This document shows, piece by piece, positions 32,619 through 43,066 of a stretch of DNA of 64,000 bases; positions within the stretch are counted from its first letter, which is position 1; the number at the start of each line of letters is the position of its first letter. This stretch comes from Ascoidea asiatica (taxonomy: Eukaryota; Ascomycota; Saccharomycetes; Ascoideales; Ascoideaceae). The stretch is from contig BCKQ01000001.1 of NCBI GenBank assembly GCA_001600695.1, positions 796,432 to 860,431 of the forward strand, written 5' to 3'. The translations under genes were made by a program, and so were the position numbers. The notes under the pieces are model-generated. The model was given only the letters and a program-made list of their open reading frames with translations, had not been told where the DNA came from and made no database searches.

Positions 32619-33004
32619 TTCTCTTCTTATTCATCTCATTTACTATTTATATAGCTTTAATAATATTCCAATAAAATATTCCAATAAATAAAATAATAAT
32701 AAAATATTAAATTAAAATTAATCGTACAAAGAAGTCCCATACTTATGGTGACACCACGCAAACATATCACGTGCAACATGCTATTTTTAAGATATAAATA
32801 ACTTTTGCTGATCCTGTGGAATTGTGTCAATAACTTCTAATTCTTTTCACGTTATCGCTATTGGTATTAAATATTAAATAATTCTGAAATTGCAATCTCT
32901 AAATAAATAAATAAATAGTCTTTAATCAATGGTTATTTTAACTAGAATTACCAATTGAATTGAATCAAATTAATAAAGAAGATAAACAAATAATCAAGCA
33001 ATCA
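32619..33004. other. Intergenic ERG10 / BAR-PH gene, with a short uORF
   Basis: 386 bp. CACGTG at 32768-32773 lies about 235 bp upstream of the next start. A 9-codon open frame starts at ATG 32929 and stops at TGA 32956-32958, 46 bp before the main ATG at 33005, and could act as an upstream ORF if the leader begins upstream of it. Confidence 0.5.
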
Positions 33005-35395
33005 ATGAATAATTTAAACTCTTCAATTAATAAGATGTCAATATCTTCAAGAAGAAATACAAATAATTTAAATTTAAAAGATTCAATTCAAATTCAACAT
33101 GATTTAATTAATGATACAATACCTGATATAACTTCAATGTTAATTATAAGAATTGATATGTGGATTCATACAATTCAATTATTGCAATCTTATACTGAAG
33201 GTTATATATTCTTAGCAAATAAAATGACCTTAGGTTTTGAAAAAATTAAAAAAAATATTTCAGATTTACCTAAATTTCCTGTTCATTCAAATATTAATGG
33301 TAATACAATCAATGATAATAATAGTAATATAGAAAAAATTACTGAAGTTGAAGAAGATTCTTTTGCTTTTGAGAAAAAGGATACTCCAAAAGATTCAAAA
33401 TTTCCACCATATTCAAATTCAAATAATAATTTATCAAACTCCACCGGAAGTCTCGGTAAAGCTAGTAATACTACTAATACTAACCCAAATTCAATTCAAA
33501 CTGATTCTGGTTATCATTTTAAAGGAATTGCAGGTTTATTTGAATTATTAAGAGATAAAACTATTGCAAATTTGAATTCAACAATTGAATTAGAATCTTT
33601 AATTAAAAAAACTATTTTACCAGATTTAAAAAATTTAATTTCTGATATTCAATCAACAAAAAAAAATTTAATTTCTGATAATTCAAAATATCAAAAAGAT
33701 TATTTAAAATTTAAAAATAATTTAAATAAAGAAATTTCAAAATTAAATCAATCAATTAATTTATCAAATAATATTTCTTCAAATTCAAAATTAGATTATA
33801 AAAATGATCCATTTTTAATTAAAAAAATTATTTTAAATTTAACTTCAAAATTTTTACCAATTGAAAATAATTTAATAGATTTTTATATTTTAACAATTAG
33901 AAAATTTAAAAATTTTGAATCAAATTTAATTATAAAAAATTTAAAAAATATTATTATACTTTTAAATCAACATAATTTAAAATTTACAACTTTATTCACA
34001 TATAATCTTGATCAAATTAATCAACAATTTCAATTATTATCTGATGATTATGAATGGAATAAATTTATTTCAACTGATGCAAATGATATTATAAACTCTC
34101 ATCGTCCAGAAAGAAGTTTTTCAATAACTTCTGCTTTAACTTCAAATAATAATAATAATAATATTTCTAATATTAATAATAGTAACAATGGTAGTAATCA
34201 TAATTCTTCTTTAAGTAATGGTAGTTTTGATCCAAATTCAAATTTAACAGGTTCTTTAGGTCCTTCTGATCCTGAAATTTTAACTTTGATTTTAAATATT
34301 GATACAATAAATGAAAGTGAATCATTAATTAATAAAACTGTTAGAAAAAAAATGAATAATATAACTTTCAATAATATTAATAATAATTTAACTGTTCCAA
34401 TTTTAGAAAATATACTTGAATATAAAGAAGATAAAAAAATTTCTCTAAATAAATTCAAAACAAGTTATTTTGTAATAACTAAAAATAATTATTTCATTAA
34501 TTTTAATACTAAAGATGATTTCAATACTCCAGAATTTGTATTTTATTTACCTGATTGTACTTTATTACCTTCAACTCAAGATGAAAAACATGATACTACA
34601 ACAATTGATATTGCAAGTAATTCAATAAATTCAACAGATTCACCAGTTTCTCCAGATTCTCAAAATTCTCCACTTTCTTCAAGAGCTCCAACTTCAAGTT
34701 CATCAAATACCGATGATGGTACAGCGTCTGCAACTTTAAAAAGATCAAAATCAAAAGCATTTAAAAAAAATATTTTCAAAAAAAAGACATATATTAAACA
34801 AATTGATTTTAAATTTAAAATTGTTGGACAGGATTTAAATAAATTAATCAAATTTAATCATAAAAAATCTTTAGAATTAAAATTTTCTTCAAAAGATGAA
34901 ATGTTAGTTTGGTTAAATATCTTTAAGGCTTCAATGGGTATATTATATAATGAAGCAGAAGATTTAGATAACCAAAAATGTTTTACTCCAAAGACAATTG
35001 AAAACCAAAAAGCCATTCCAGTTACTAATGAAAATCAAATCCTCAAAAATTCTCAACAACCAGTATTACAACCTGTTCAACAACTTAGTCAAGAACCTAC
35101 AATTATTGCAACAAATATGACTCCTCCTTCATCATCGAGCCAAAGAATTTCTCTGAGAAGTACTGGAACCCCAAGTGATAATGATGAGGTTGTTACTTTA
35201 GATTCTAATGATTCAGTTGTTGCACCAGTTTCAACAATAACTCATCTAAAACCAAAAGAATTGAATTTAAATGATGATTTTGGTCTGAGCAGTGAAAATG
35301 TTTGGGACTTAGCACCAACTCCAAATGTTGAAAGTCATCCAAATACTTCTCTTCCTACAAGTTCTGTTGTTCCACCAGTTTTACCTCCAAGGTAA
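33005..35395 (+). CDS. BAR-PH domain protein, Slm1/Slm2 or Rgc1/Ask10-like
   Basis: 796 aa from ATG 33005; the frame opens at 32960 without an ATG, and 33035 is an alternative start. A helical BAR-like region spans about 35-360: MLIIRIDMWIHTIQLLQSYT, MTLGFEKIKK, then after an Asn/Ser insert GIAGLFELLRDKTIANLNS and a long Lys-rich coiled coil. This is the layout of the fungal Slm/Rgc BAR domain. A PH domain follows at about 478-645 (FKTSYFVITKNNYFINF, FVFYLPDCTLLPS, then after a Ser-rich insert FKIVGQDLNKLIKF, and the closing helix EMLVWLNIFKASMG). Slm proteins bind PI(4,5)P2 and TORC2 at eisosomes; Rgc proteins control the Fps1 glycerol channel. The split PH and long C-terminal tail ending PPVLPPR do not settle which group it belongs to. 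Confidence 0.6.
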   Translation: MNNLNSSINKMSISSRRNTNNLNLKDSIQIQHDLINDTIPDITSMLIIRIDMWIHTIQLLQSYTEGYIFLANKMTLGFEKIKKNISDLPKFPVHSNINGNTINDNNSNIEKITEVEEDSFAFEKKDTPKDSKFPPYSNSNNNLSNSTGSLGKASNTTNTNPNSIQTDSGYHFKGIAGLFELLRDKTIANLNSTIELESLIKKTILPDLKNLISDIQSTKKNLISDNSKYQKDYLKFKNNLNKEISKLNQSINLSNNISSNSKLDYKNDPFLIKKIILNLTSKFLPIENNLIDFYILTIRKFKNFESNLIIKNLKNIIILLNQHNLKFTTLFTYNLDQINQQFQLLSDDYEWNKFISTDANDIINSHRPERSFSITSALTSNNNNNNISNINNSNNGSNHNSSLSNGSFDPNSNLTGSLGPSDPEILTLILNIDTINESESLINKTVRKKMNNITFNNINNNLTVPILENILEYKEDKKISLNKFKTSYFVITKNNYFINFNTKDDFNTPEFVFYLPDCTLLPSTQDEKHDTTTIDIASNSINSTDSPVSPDSQNSPLSSRAPTSSSSNTDDGTASATLKRSKSKAFKKNIFKKKTYIKQIDFKFKIVGQDLNKLIKFNHKKSLELKFSSKDEMLVWLNIFKASMGILYNEAEDLDNQKCFTPKTIENQKAIPVTNENQILKNSQQPVLQPVQQLSQEPTIIATNMTPPSSSSQRISLRSTGTPSDNDEVVTLDSNDSVVAPVSTITHLKPKELNLNDDFGLSSENVWDLAPTPNVESHPNTSLPTSSVVPPVLPPR

Positions 35396-36189
35396 TCAGT
35401 CATTTTGATAAATTTTTTTGTTACTTAATATTTGATATTTAATTTTTTTTGTTTTTATCTTTATTTTTATTTTTGGAAGTGTTATATCTCTTTTTTTCAT
35501 GATTTGTTTTTGCTCGATTGCAAATTAAATTCCTTTTTTATAGTACATTATAATCATTGTAATAGTTTTTAACTTTTGATGATACTAATCATTAATTTAT
35601 ATTTTTTGTAATGATGACATTATTCTATTTATTATCTCCATCATCTCTTTTATCTTTATTATCCATATCAACAATCTCTCATATCTCTGTTTTCTTATCA
35701 ATTTTAACCATTTTTTGTATTTTGACACCATTTTCGTGGGACTTCTAAATAGCTTACGGGAAAGTCACATGTGTTTTGTATTTTAAAAGAAATTCCGAGG
35801 GTTTATTTTTATGGATAATGACCCACAATTATGGATTCTAATTACGTCAGCTTTTACTAAGCTCTGTTTTATTTCTTTAGCCATCTCACACCTCTTTTGC
35901 TAACAAGAAGGGAAGGGATAAATTTGGTTAAATATAAAGGAATTAATTTATCGAATTTACTAAAATACTCTGAAATATATCGAATCAAACATTTTAAATC
36001 AAAGAAAATAAATCAAATATCAGCTATATACTCAAGAAGATATATCTCTTGTTAACGTATTAATCAAATTAAGACCAATCGGCTTTATATTTTTTTGATT
36101 TTATAAATTCACTCGATAATTAGCTTAAATCTAACTATTTTAATTACAAAGTTGACTATTTCAATAATTCAATTAAATACCAATTAGTA
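35396..36189. other. Intergenic upstream of SKP1
   Basis: 794 bp. T-rich 3' region, then mixed-composition 35720-35920 with ACGGGAAAG and TTACGTCAG (a CRE/ATF-like core TTACGTCA near 35843), then the A/T-rich SKP1 leader. No gene seen. Confidence 0.5.
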
Positions 36190-36693
36190 ATGTCTTCTGT
36201 TAATACTGTCACTTTAATATCGTCTGATAATCAAAAATTTGTTGTTGAAAAAAAAGTTATTGAGAAATCAGTTGTTGTTAGAAATTTAATAGGGGATTTA
36301 GCTGATGATCAAACTATAGATGATGAACCTTTAGAAATTCCATTAAGTAATGTAAGATCTTCAGTAATGACAAAAGTCTTAGAATGGTGTGAACATCATA
36401 AAAATACTTCATTTCCAGATGATGACGATGACGAAGTTAGTAAAAGTACTCCTTTAGATGATTGGGATAAACAATTTTTAGAAGTTGATCAAGATATGTT
36501 ATATGAGATAATTTTAGCTGCAAATTATCTTAATATTAGACCTTTATTAAATGCTGGTTGTAAAGTTGTAGCTGAAATGATTAAAGGTAAAACTGCTGCT
36601 GAAATTAGAAAAACTTTTAATATTACAAATGATTTTTCTCCAGAAGAAGAAGAAGCAATAAGAAAAGAAAATGAATGGGCTGAAGATCGTTAA
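36190..36693 (+). CDS. SKP1: SCF ubiquitin ligase and kinetochore adaptor Skp1
   Basis: 167 aa. Skp1 links F-box proteins to the cullin Cdc53 in SCF ubiquitin ligases and is also part of the CBF3 kinetochore complex in S. cerevisiae. The N-terminal BTB/POZ-like fold reads [20 protein letters not shown], then an acidic loop, [20 protein letters not shown], and [20 protein letters not shown]. The C-terminal F-box-binding helices are [36 protein letters not shown], and the final [19 protein letters not shown] with its typical Trp near the end. Shorter than S. cerevisiae Skp1 (194 aa) because the acidic loop insertion is small. Confidence 0.97.
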   Translation: MSSVNTVTLISSDNQKFVVEKKVIEKSVVVRNLIGDLADDQTIDDEPLEIPLSNVRSSVMTKVLEWCEHHKNTSFPDDDDDEVSKSTPLDDWDKQFLEVDQDMLYEIILAANYLNIRPLLNAGCKVVAEMIKGKTAAEIRKTFNITNDFSPEEEEAIRKENEWAEDR

Positions 36694-37154
36694 TTTTACG
36701 CTTTTCAATTCTATTTATTAATACAAATATAAATATCCTTAATTATTATATCAAATCTTAATTTTCTTTTCCAATTTTTCTAGCTAATTTGAACTAAATG
36801 ATTTCAATTTTTAAAAAAAAAAAAAAAAAAACATTCATTCAACTTTTGAGTACTAAATTATTAATCTACTTTAAAATTCAAAATTCATTTCCAAAATAGT
36901 TTAAAAATTGGTTTTCAAAATGAGTTTATCTTTTGTTTTTATTTGTTTTTGTTTGCTTCCGAAAAGGAACAAATTATCACCAATTAGAAACTTTATAAAC
37001 GTTTTAAATAATATATATATAAAGTGTTAGATTAAGTAATCTACAAATATTCTATTCTATACTATAATATAAAATCATAATGTGAACAATTAAACATCCT
37101 CTTTCTTTTTCATTGGTTTATAAACCAATTTTCGAACAAGATTATATTCTAACT
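36694..37154. other. Intergenic between convergent SKP1 and ETP1
   Basis: 461 bp of A/T-rich 3' sequence with a poly(A) run of about 18 near 36813-36830. Nothing else seen. Confidence 0.6.
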
Positions 37155-39521
37155 TCATTTTTTTTTCTTTTTCTTTTTTTTTGAGTTACTATTTTTATTA
37201 TTATTACTGTTATTATTATTTGATGATCCTGATGCAGGCTGTACTACAATAGTACCTTCTTTAATCTCGTCACCTGCATCTTTAAGTTTTTCTTGACTAT
37301 CTAAAAAAAACATTAAATCTTTAACTTGTTCTTCTAAATCTACATTTTTAATTTTCAATTCTTCATTTTTTTTAGAAAAATCATCTTTTTCTATCTCAAT
37401 TTTTTCAATTCTTTTTAAAAGTCCTTGAGATATCATTTGTTCTTCTTCAAATTTCTTTTGAACTATATTTACTTTAATTGAATTTTCTTTAAGTTTTTTT
37501 AAACATTTATCCATTTCTTTTGTCATATTATTTAATGTTGACTTCTTAAATTCTTCAACAGTGTTTTTCACAGATTCAATTTCTTTTTTATATGTTAAAT
37601 TTATTTCTTCTAAATTTTTATTTTTATCTGCAATTTCACCAATTTTATCTTCATAATATTCTCTTTGGCTTTCTAATTGAGATATTAAAATATGAGTATA
37701 TTCAAGATTCATATTCTCAATTTTAGAATTATTATATCCATTTGATTTACTTGTTAAATTATTATTGTTGTTGTTATTATTATCATTATAAGTACTACTA
37801 CTATTATTATAATTATTATTATTACTATTATCATTTGGAGTTTCACTTCTTGAAGGTAATTCAACCAATTTTCCATCTGCATCATTTATTAATAATCTAT
37901 GAACATAATTATCACCAGCATAATCCCAAATTCTAACAGTTTGAGTATCCATTGAAAAACAATGACCAGTTTCATTAAAATGATCAATTGCATGTCCTGA
38001 ATTATATCTACCACAACCAATATTTCCACAAATTAAACAAATCCATAAATTAGATTGATTATTACAAACAAAACATTTATCATTATTTTCGTTTGTATTT
38101 GAATTTAAATTTAGATTATTTAATAAAGAATTTTTGGATTTTTGAGAAGAATATCTACAAACTGGACAACTATCATCTTTCCATTTACTTAAGCATTGAC
38201 AATGAAATGTATGTTGACAAGGAATAGTTAATAAACCGGAAATATTTGAATCCATTCTTTCTAAACAAACTGGACAAGTCGGTAGTTCTTTTAACAATGG
38301 AGTTGGAGGAGGAAATGGTTTTGTAGTTTTTAATTGATTTTGAGAAGTAGATAATGTAGTTGAAGAAGTGAATGGATCTTCAATTAAATAAGGTATTGAA
38401 TTATCATGATTAATATCATGATCATGATCAATTCTAAATATTATATTTTTAACATAAATAACATGACAAGTTTCAGGTTCCATTGAATTAAATTGTTTAC
38501 CATTATAAATATTTTTAAATTCTTTTGCTTTTTCTTTTGATCTAAATTTCATTAAAACCATAAATCTATTTGGAGTATTTGATTTTATAAATCTAAAATA
38601 AGATACATTTTCTCTAGCAATTTCACCAACAAAACCTAATAAATCAGTTGCAGTAAAATAACTTGGTACAGCAACAATTGCAATCATTGTTCCATCTCCA
38701 GAAGTTGAATTTAAATTTAAATTATCTAAATTTTTTATATTTTTTGAATCTTTAGTTTTTTTACTGAAGGGAGAACTTATATTTTGATTTATTATAATTT
38801 TAGTCTTTGAATTTTCATTTTCTTTTTCTTTTTCATCTTCATCTTCATTTTCATTAATACTTTTTCTCCTTAGATCCAAATTTAATCCATTATTTGTTAA
38901 AGTATTTATACTAGATTTTGATCTATTCCTAGACCTTGGTTTCCAAATTTTTGAATTTGAATTGGGACTTACATTAGAATTCGAATTGGATAAATTCAAA
39001 TTTTCAAGATTTGATAGTATGCTTTCATCATCATTATCATCTTCTTCAAATTGTCTATATAGCCTTATTATTCCATAACCTAATAATTTTGCTTTCAATG
39101 GTTCATTTGATATTGAAGTTTGAGTAGAAGAAGGCATATTTAAATAAATTAAAGATAATTCTGTGAATCTATTATCTATGAAAAATTTTGAATTTAAATT
39201 AACTTTATTAGAAAATTGATCAATGAAATTATTCAATTTTTTTTTATTTTCAATGATTGAATCTGATTTATCACTAGTCTTGTTTAGTTTATTCAATGAA
39301 GGATTATAAGTTGGAATTATATTTGAGAATATATTTTTTGAATTTAAATTATTTATTGAATTATAATTATTACCTGAAGATACTGATAAATCAATATTTT
39401 GTTTTAATAATTGGTTTATATAAGATTTACTTAATTCTTTATTTTTGATGTTTAAAATATAATTTAAAGAAAATAAATCTATGCAAATTGTGTAATGATA
39501 ATCATATATTGAAGAAGGCAT
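37155..39521 (-). CDS. ETP1: BRAP2/Etp1-type RING and UBP zinc-finger protein
   Basis: 788 aa (S. cerevisiae Etp1 585). Order: Asn/Ser-rich N-terminus; BRAP2 RRM-like domain about 270-375 (MIAIVAVPSYFTATDLLGFV, NRFMVLMKFRSKEKAKEF); RING-H2 about 412-455 (CPVCLERM, CQHTFHCQCLSKW, CPVCR); UBP-type zinc finger about 478-550 (CFVCNNQSNLWICLICGNIG, CGRYNSGHAIDHFNETGHCF, VRIWDYAGDNYVHRL); a long coiled coil about 600-745; and a Lys-only tail. All RING and UBP ligands appear present. Etp1 has been linked to ethanol tolerance and protein turnover in yeast, and BRAP2 binds nuclear-localisation signals and ubiquitin in mammals. Poly-Asn lies after the UBP finger. It is followed upstream by an unrelated low-complexity gene on the same strand. 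Confidence 0.93.
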   Translation of the reverse strand: MPSSIYDYHYTICIDLFSLNYILNIKNKELSKSYINQLLKQNIDLSVSSGNNYNSINNLNSKNIFSNIIPTYNPSLNKLNKTSDKSDSIIENKKKLNNFIDQFSNKVNLNSKFFIDNRFTELSLIYLNMPSSTQTSISNEPLKAKLLGYGIIRLYRQFEEDDNDDESILSNLENLNLSNSNSNVSPNSNSKIWKPRSRNRSKSSINTLTNNGLNLDLRRKSINENEDEDEKEKENENSKTKIIINQNISSPFSKKTKDSKNIKNLDNLNLNSTSGDGTMIAIVAVPSYFTATDLLGFVGEIARENVSYFRFIKSNTPNRFMVLMKFRSKEKAKEFKNIYNGKQFNSMEPETCHVIYVKNIIFRIDHDHDINHDNSIPYLIEDPFTSSTTLSTSQNQLKTTKPFPPPTPLLKELPTCPVCLERMDSNISGLLTIPCQHTFHCQCLSKWKDDSCPVCRYSSQKSKNSLLNNLNLNSNTNENNDKCFVCNNQSNLWICLICGNIGCGRYNSGHAIDHFNETGHCFSMDTQTVRIWDYAGDNYVHRLLINDADGKLVELPSRSETPNDNSNNNNYNNSSSTYNDNNNNNNNNLTSKSNGYNNSKIENMNLEYTHILISQLESQREYYEDKIGEIADKNKNLEEINLTYKKEIESVKNTVEEFKKSTLNNMTKEMDKCLKKLKENSIKVNIVQKKFEEEQMISQGLLKRIEKIEIEKDDFSKKNEELKIKNVDLEEQVKDLMFFLDSQEKLKDAGDEIKEGTIVVQPASGSSNNNNSNNNKNSNSKKKKKKKK

Positions 39522-40186
39522 TTATAAATTGAAAAGTATAAATATCATATATCAATTGATCATCAAAGTAACCATATCATAAAACCAAATTACTAATTAT
39601 TAAATGATATTATTTTTCATTGAGATTAATATTTTGATTCATAGATCAACTCGATATTCTGGATGAACTTCTATATTTCTATTTTATAATTATAGGTTTG
39701 TCAACAGTGACGTTCGTTAAAGCTGCTGTAGTGCTTAAGAGGGTTTGTGTTGGATGGGGTGTAGTCACTTGAGGATGGTATTCAAGCATGTTTGCCCCCA
39801 TTTCACATACAAAAGCTAACAGGATGCGGTGGCTCTACAGATTATCGGATTGCGCACAGTGAAGCCCAAAGATCGTTATCATTAAAAGTGAAAATGAAGA
39901 GAAGAAAAAAAACAAGCTGAAGAAGAAGCAAGTAAGAAAGAATTAAAAAAAATAGTAAAGAGATGGAAAAAAAGATGGAGAAGTAAAGAAAAATAGAAGA
40001 ATTAAAGCAGAAAATGTTTTCTATATAGTATAATTAATTGTAAAGAAAATTGTAGTTGTCTATTTTTAACAGTCTAGGTTTGTGATTTGTTTTTGTATTT
40101 TTAATGGCACATAATTAGATTTTGAATTATTTTGATAATAATGATAAAACATAATGTCTCTTCATTTGGATTGCTTAGCTATTGGA
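39522..40186. other. Intergenic upstream of ETP1
   Basis: 665 bp. 39700-39880 is GC-richer than its surroundings (includes GATGCGGTGGCTC and GGATTGCGCAC), followed by a purine-rich AAGAAGAA stretch at 39890-40010. No tRNA-like box pair or gene recognised. Confidence 0.5.
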
Positions 40187-41194
40187 TCATTCAAATTTTA
40201 AGAATAGGTCTTTGGTGTCTGTTGACTTTTGAGATTCATTGATATCATTAAGATGAAAAGAAGTTTCTGGTTCCTGAGGTTCCTTAGGTTCTTTAAATTC
40301 GAATGATTCCCCTGGATCATTTATATCCTTCGAATTATTTGAATCTTTTAAATCTTCTGGTTCTTTCCACTCAATTGAATCATTTGGTTCTTTTAATTTA
40401 TCTTTTGTTTTCGATTTTGATTTTGTATGTGACTTTGACTTTGATTTTGATTTCAACTTAACTTTTGACTTTGATTTTGATTTTTTTTTCTTTGATTTAT
40501 CTTCATTATTTTCATTATCTTCATTATCATTATCATTATCATTAGTATTATTATTATCATTAAATTTCAAGTCAAAGTTTATATCCAAACTATCTTTTTT
40601 TTTATGTTTTCCATGTTTTTTATGTTTTTTAGTTTTAATTTTCTTTATAGAAGGTATTGTATTAAAATTAATTATTGAATCTGAATCTGAATTATTGAAT
40701 TCAATTTTTGAAGGAATATATGGTATAAAATTTATATCATTTGGATCAAATTGTCTTAAATCAATTTCAGGAAATTTTATTGAATCTTCACTACTTGATG
40801 AATTACTTAATTTTCTATCTAAAGAAATATCTAAAGAATTATTAAAGTTATTAAAAGAATTATTAAAAGAATTATCACAAGAATAATCTTGATTTTCAAA
40901 CTCTTGATTATCAAATTCTTTATTAATATCATTTGAATTATTAATTATGTTTGAATTTAAATTGAATTTTAAATTACATTGTTCTATTGAATTATTTATT
41001 GATTGTAAAATATCATTATTAATTTTAGTTATTGCATCATTATATAATTTGTTATTATAATTTCGAGTATTTTGATTATTATTCTGCAGTTCTTCCTCTG
41101 GTTCTTCTTCTTCTTCTTGTTTCGTTTCATTTGAACTTATATTTTTTATATTTATGTTTGAATAAGAATTATCATTCTTATTAATAGTTGTCAT
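40187..41194 (-). CDS. Unrecognised charged low-complexity protein
   Basis: 335 aa with an ATG start at 41194 and one uninterrupted frame. The N-terminal third is Asn/Glu/Gln-rich. The middle has a less repetitive segment with IDLRQFDPNDINFIPYIPSK and an I-K-K-I-K-T-K-K-H-K-K-H basic patch. The C-terminal third is a Lys/Ser repeat (KSKSKVKLKSKSKSKSHT) followed by Pro/Glu/Asp repeats of the type EPxD and KEPKEPQEPE. No domain, signal peptide or membrane segment is visible. Local composition alone could keep such a frame open, so it may be a rapidly evolving disordered protein or not a gene. It has the same orientation as ETP1. Confidence 0.45.
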   Translation of the reverse strand: MTTINKNDNSYSNINIKNISSNETKQEEEEEPEEELQNNNQNTRNYNNKLYNDAITKINNDILQSINNSIEQCNLKFNLNSNIINNSNDINKEFDNQEFENQDYSCDNSFNNSFNNFNNSLDISLDRKLSNSSSSEDSIKFPEIDLRQFDPNDINFIPYIPSKIEFNNSDSDSIINFNTIPSIKKIKTKKHKKHGKHKKKDSLDINFDLKFNDNNNTNDNDNDNEDNENNEDKSKKKKSKSKSKVKLKSKSKSKSHTKSKSKTKDKLKEPNDSIEWKEPEDLKDSNNSKDINDPGESFEFKEPKEPQEPETSFHLNDINESQKSTDTKDLFLKFE

Positions 41195-42124
41195 TTTTAA
41201 GCTTTGAATAAAACATTTATAGGTATAAATAATTATATATAAAATAATATAATAATTGATAAAGGTATTTTTAATAATGTATTTTGATTAAATTTGAATT
41301 TCATTTTAAACTTATCAATCAATATAATTATATAATTATGAGTATGATAATATATTATGTATATTAGTATTAGTATGAATAGTAAAAATGATGGATGATA
41401 TTATATTAGTATCTGACAGTATACTATTTGTAGATTGCTTAAAAATGAGCCATTTAAAAATCTTTTGTAATTAAAATAATAATAATAATAATAATAAATA
41501 GATAGATAAATAATAAAAAATTTGCAATTAGTGTTTGAAATTTTAAGATTTTGGTCAATATTTCAAAAGATTGTTTTCTTGATTAATTTGATAAAGAGAT
41601 TTCAAGGAGTTAAAATAAAAAAAGAGTTAATACAGAAGAAAATGTGTTTAATAAGATAAAAGATTGAATATTTATTTGATTAATTAGTTAATTAATTTAT
41701 CTTTAATTGACTTGATTATTTTAAAATAATGGAGTTTATTGTAATTTAAAGAATTTTAAAAGTTGAAAATAAATAAATCAATAAATAAATGAATAAAGAA
41801 ACAAGGACAAGAAATTTGTAGATATGTATGAGTATTTACAAATTTTTCAAAAAAAATGATAATGACAGTAACAATGATAATTAATGGATAAATAAGAAAT
41901 TGGAAAATTTATGGATAAATAGGTTTTTAAAATTGATTATTGATAATGATTTTTATGTGCGATAATACAATTTTACTTTTGATAAAAAGGGATAAAGTTT
42001 TCCGGAGATGATTTAATATAAATACAGTTAAGATCAGTCTTAAAATTATTGATAATTTGATAATTTAATTATTTAAATATTTTATATAGAATATTTACAT
42101 ATTTAAGTAAAATTTAGAGTGATA

Positions 42125-42157
42125 AAAGTACTTTCAAAGGTACTTTAAAGGTACTTT
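42125..42157. repeat. Three 11-bp palindromic tandem units
   Basis: Units at 42125-42135 (AAAGTACTTTC), 42136-42146 and 42147-42157 (both AAAGGTACTTT). Each is a near-palindrome around GTAC. A different 11-bp unit, AAATCAAAGGT/C, repeats at 42301-42311 and 42312-42322 with a degenerate copy just before. Confidence 0.75.
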
Positions 42158-42822
42158 TTAGAAATCCATACTAAATCTTCTGAATTAAGTTTGGGTATAT
42201 GAATTTAAAGTTACATAAAAACTGGTAAGACGCAAATTAAAAATTAAATTGGAAGGCAATTTGAAGTTAATTTGAAGGCTTTTGAAGGCATTTCAAAGGT
42301 AAATCAAAGGTAAATCAAAGGCAGAGTGAACTGCCCATACACAATCGCTGGAATAAATGGATTAACTCACACTCTGGCGCCCTCACCCTGGGGGAAAGTG
42401 CAGCAAGCACCGTAGCAGAGTGCTTTGGCATACTACCTCACTGGCTTCTGATGGTAAATGGTAGTGAAAACAAAGAACTGAATGGAAAGCTTGACACTGG
42501 TAATACTGATACTTTTTATTGTTCGATTAAATATTTAGCAGTTTAATCCCCGTGTTAAGCAGTATTTTGGCACGTGATAGTTTTTTATTTGACCATTAAA
42601 ATTGAATTTATTTTGTTTTTATGATTGGGAGCTAGTGAAAGTGTCTATTAGCAGAAAAGAGGCCGGAAAAAAGACTGCAGAAGCGCTCGGCGGCTGGGCG
42701 TGATTGTTAATTATTTTATTCTTTTACTAGAATTGTCTTCGAATATGCTAGGCTATTCTTAGACTTTCTAAGATTTCATAGATTGTTCTACAACTACATT
42801 CTATTGCGTTCTCAGAACTCCC

Positions 42823-42915
42823 GTGTGCATGTTAAATGTACTAGAACGTTCTGGGTCTTCTTTATTTATTTTTTCTTCAAAGTTCTGTGTGCATCTCGAA
42901 TGTACTGGAATCTTC
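42823..42915. repeat. 29-bp imperfect direct repeat with HSE-like ends
   Basis: Copies at 42823-42851 and 42887-42915 share GTGTGCAT, four variable bases, AATGTACT, one base, then GAA-nn-TTC (23 of 29 positions identical, 64-bp period). GAAcgTTC (42844-42851) and GAAtcTTC (42908-42915) are minimal heat-shock half-site pairs, and further GAA/TTC trinucleotides are dense between 42728 and 42915. Confidence 0.6.
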
Positions 42916-43034
42916 GTGTTTGATCTTAGAATGACGTAGTGTTTTCTAGTGACAATACTTTATTCTATTTCTTTTCTTAAGTATGGGAAGTGAAATTTCA
43001 CATACTATATTTACAAATTTATTCTTAAGATGGG

Positions 43035-43066
43035 TTACCCGCTCCTATTTTCTACTAATATAAATA
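43035..43066 (+). promoter_or_regulatory. TTACCCG and TATAAATA promoter-like block
   Basis: TTACCCG (Reb1-type consensus) at 43035-43041 followed 17 bp later by TATAAATA at 43059-43066 and GGGCCC. This looks like a core promoter, yet no ORF follows within 2 kb. It may drive a non-coding transcript, belong to an LTR relic, or be an upstream element of the ATO gene. Confidence 0.35.
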
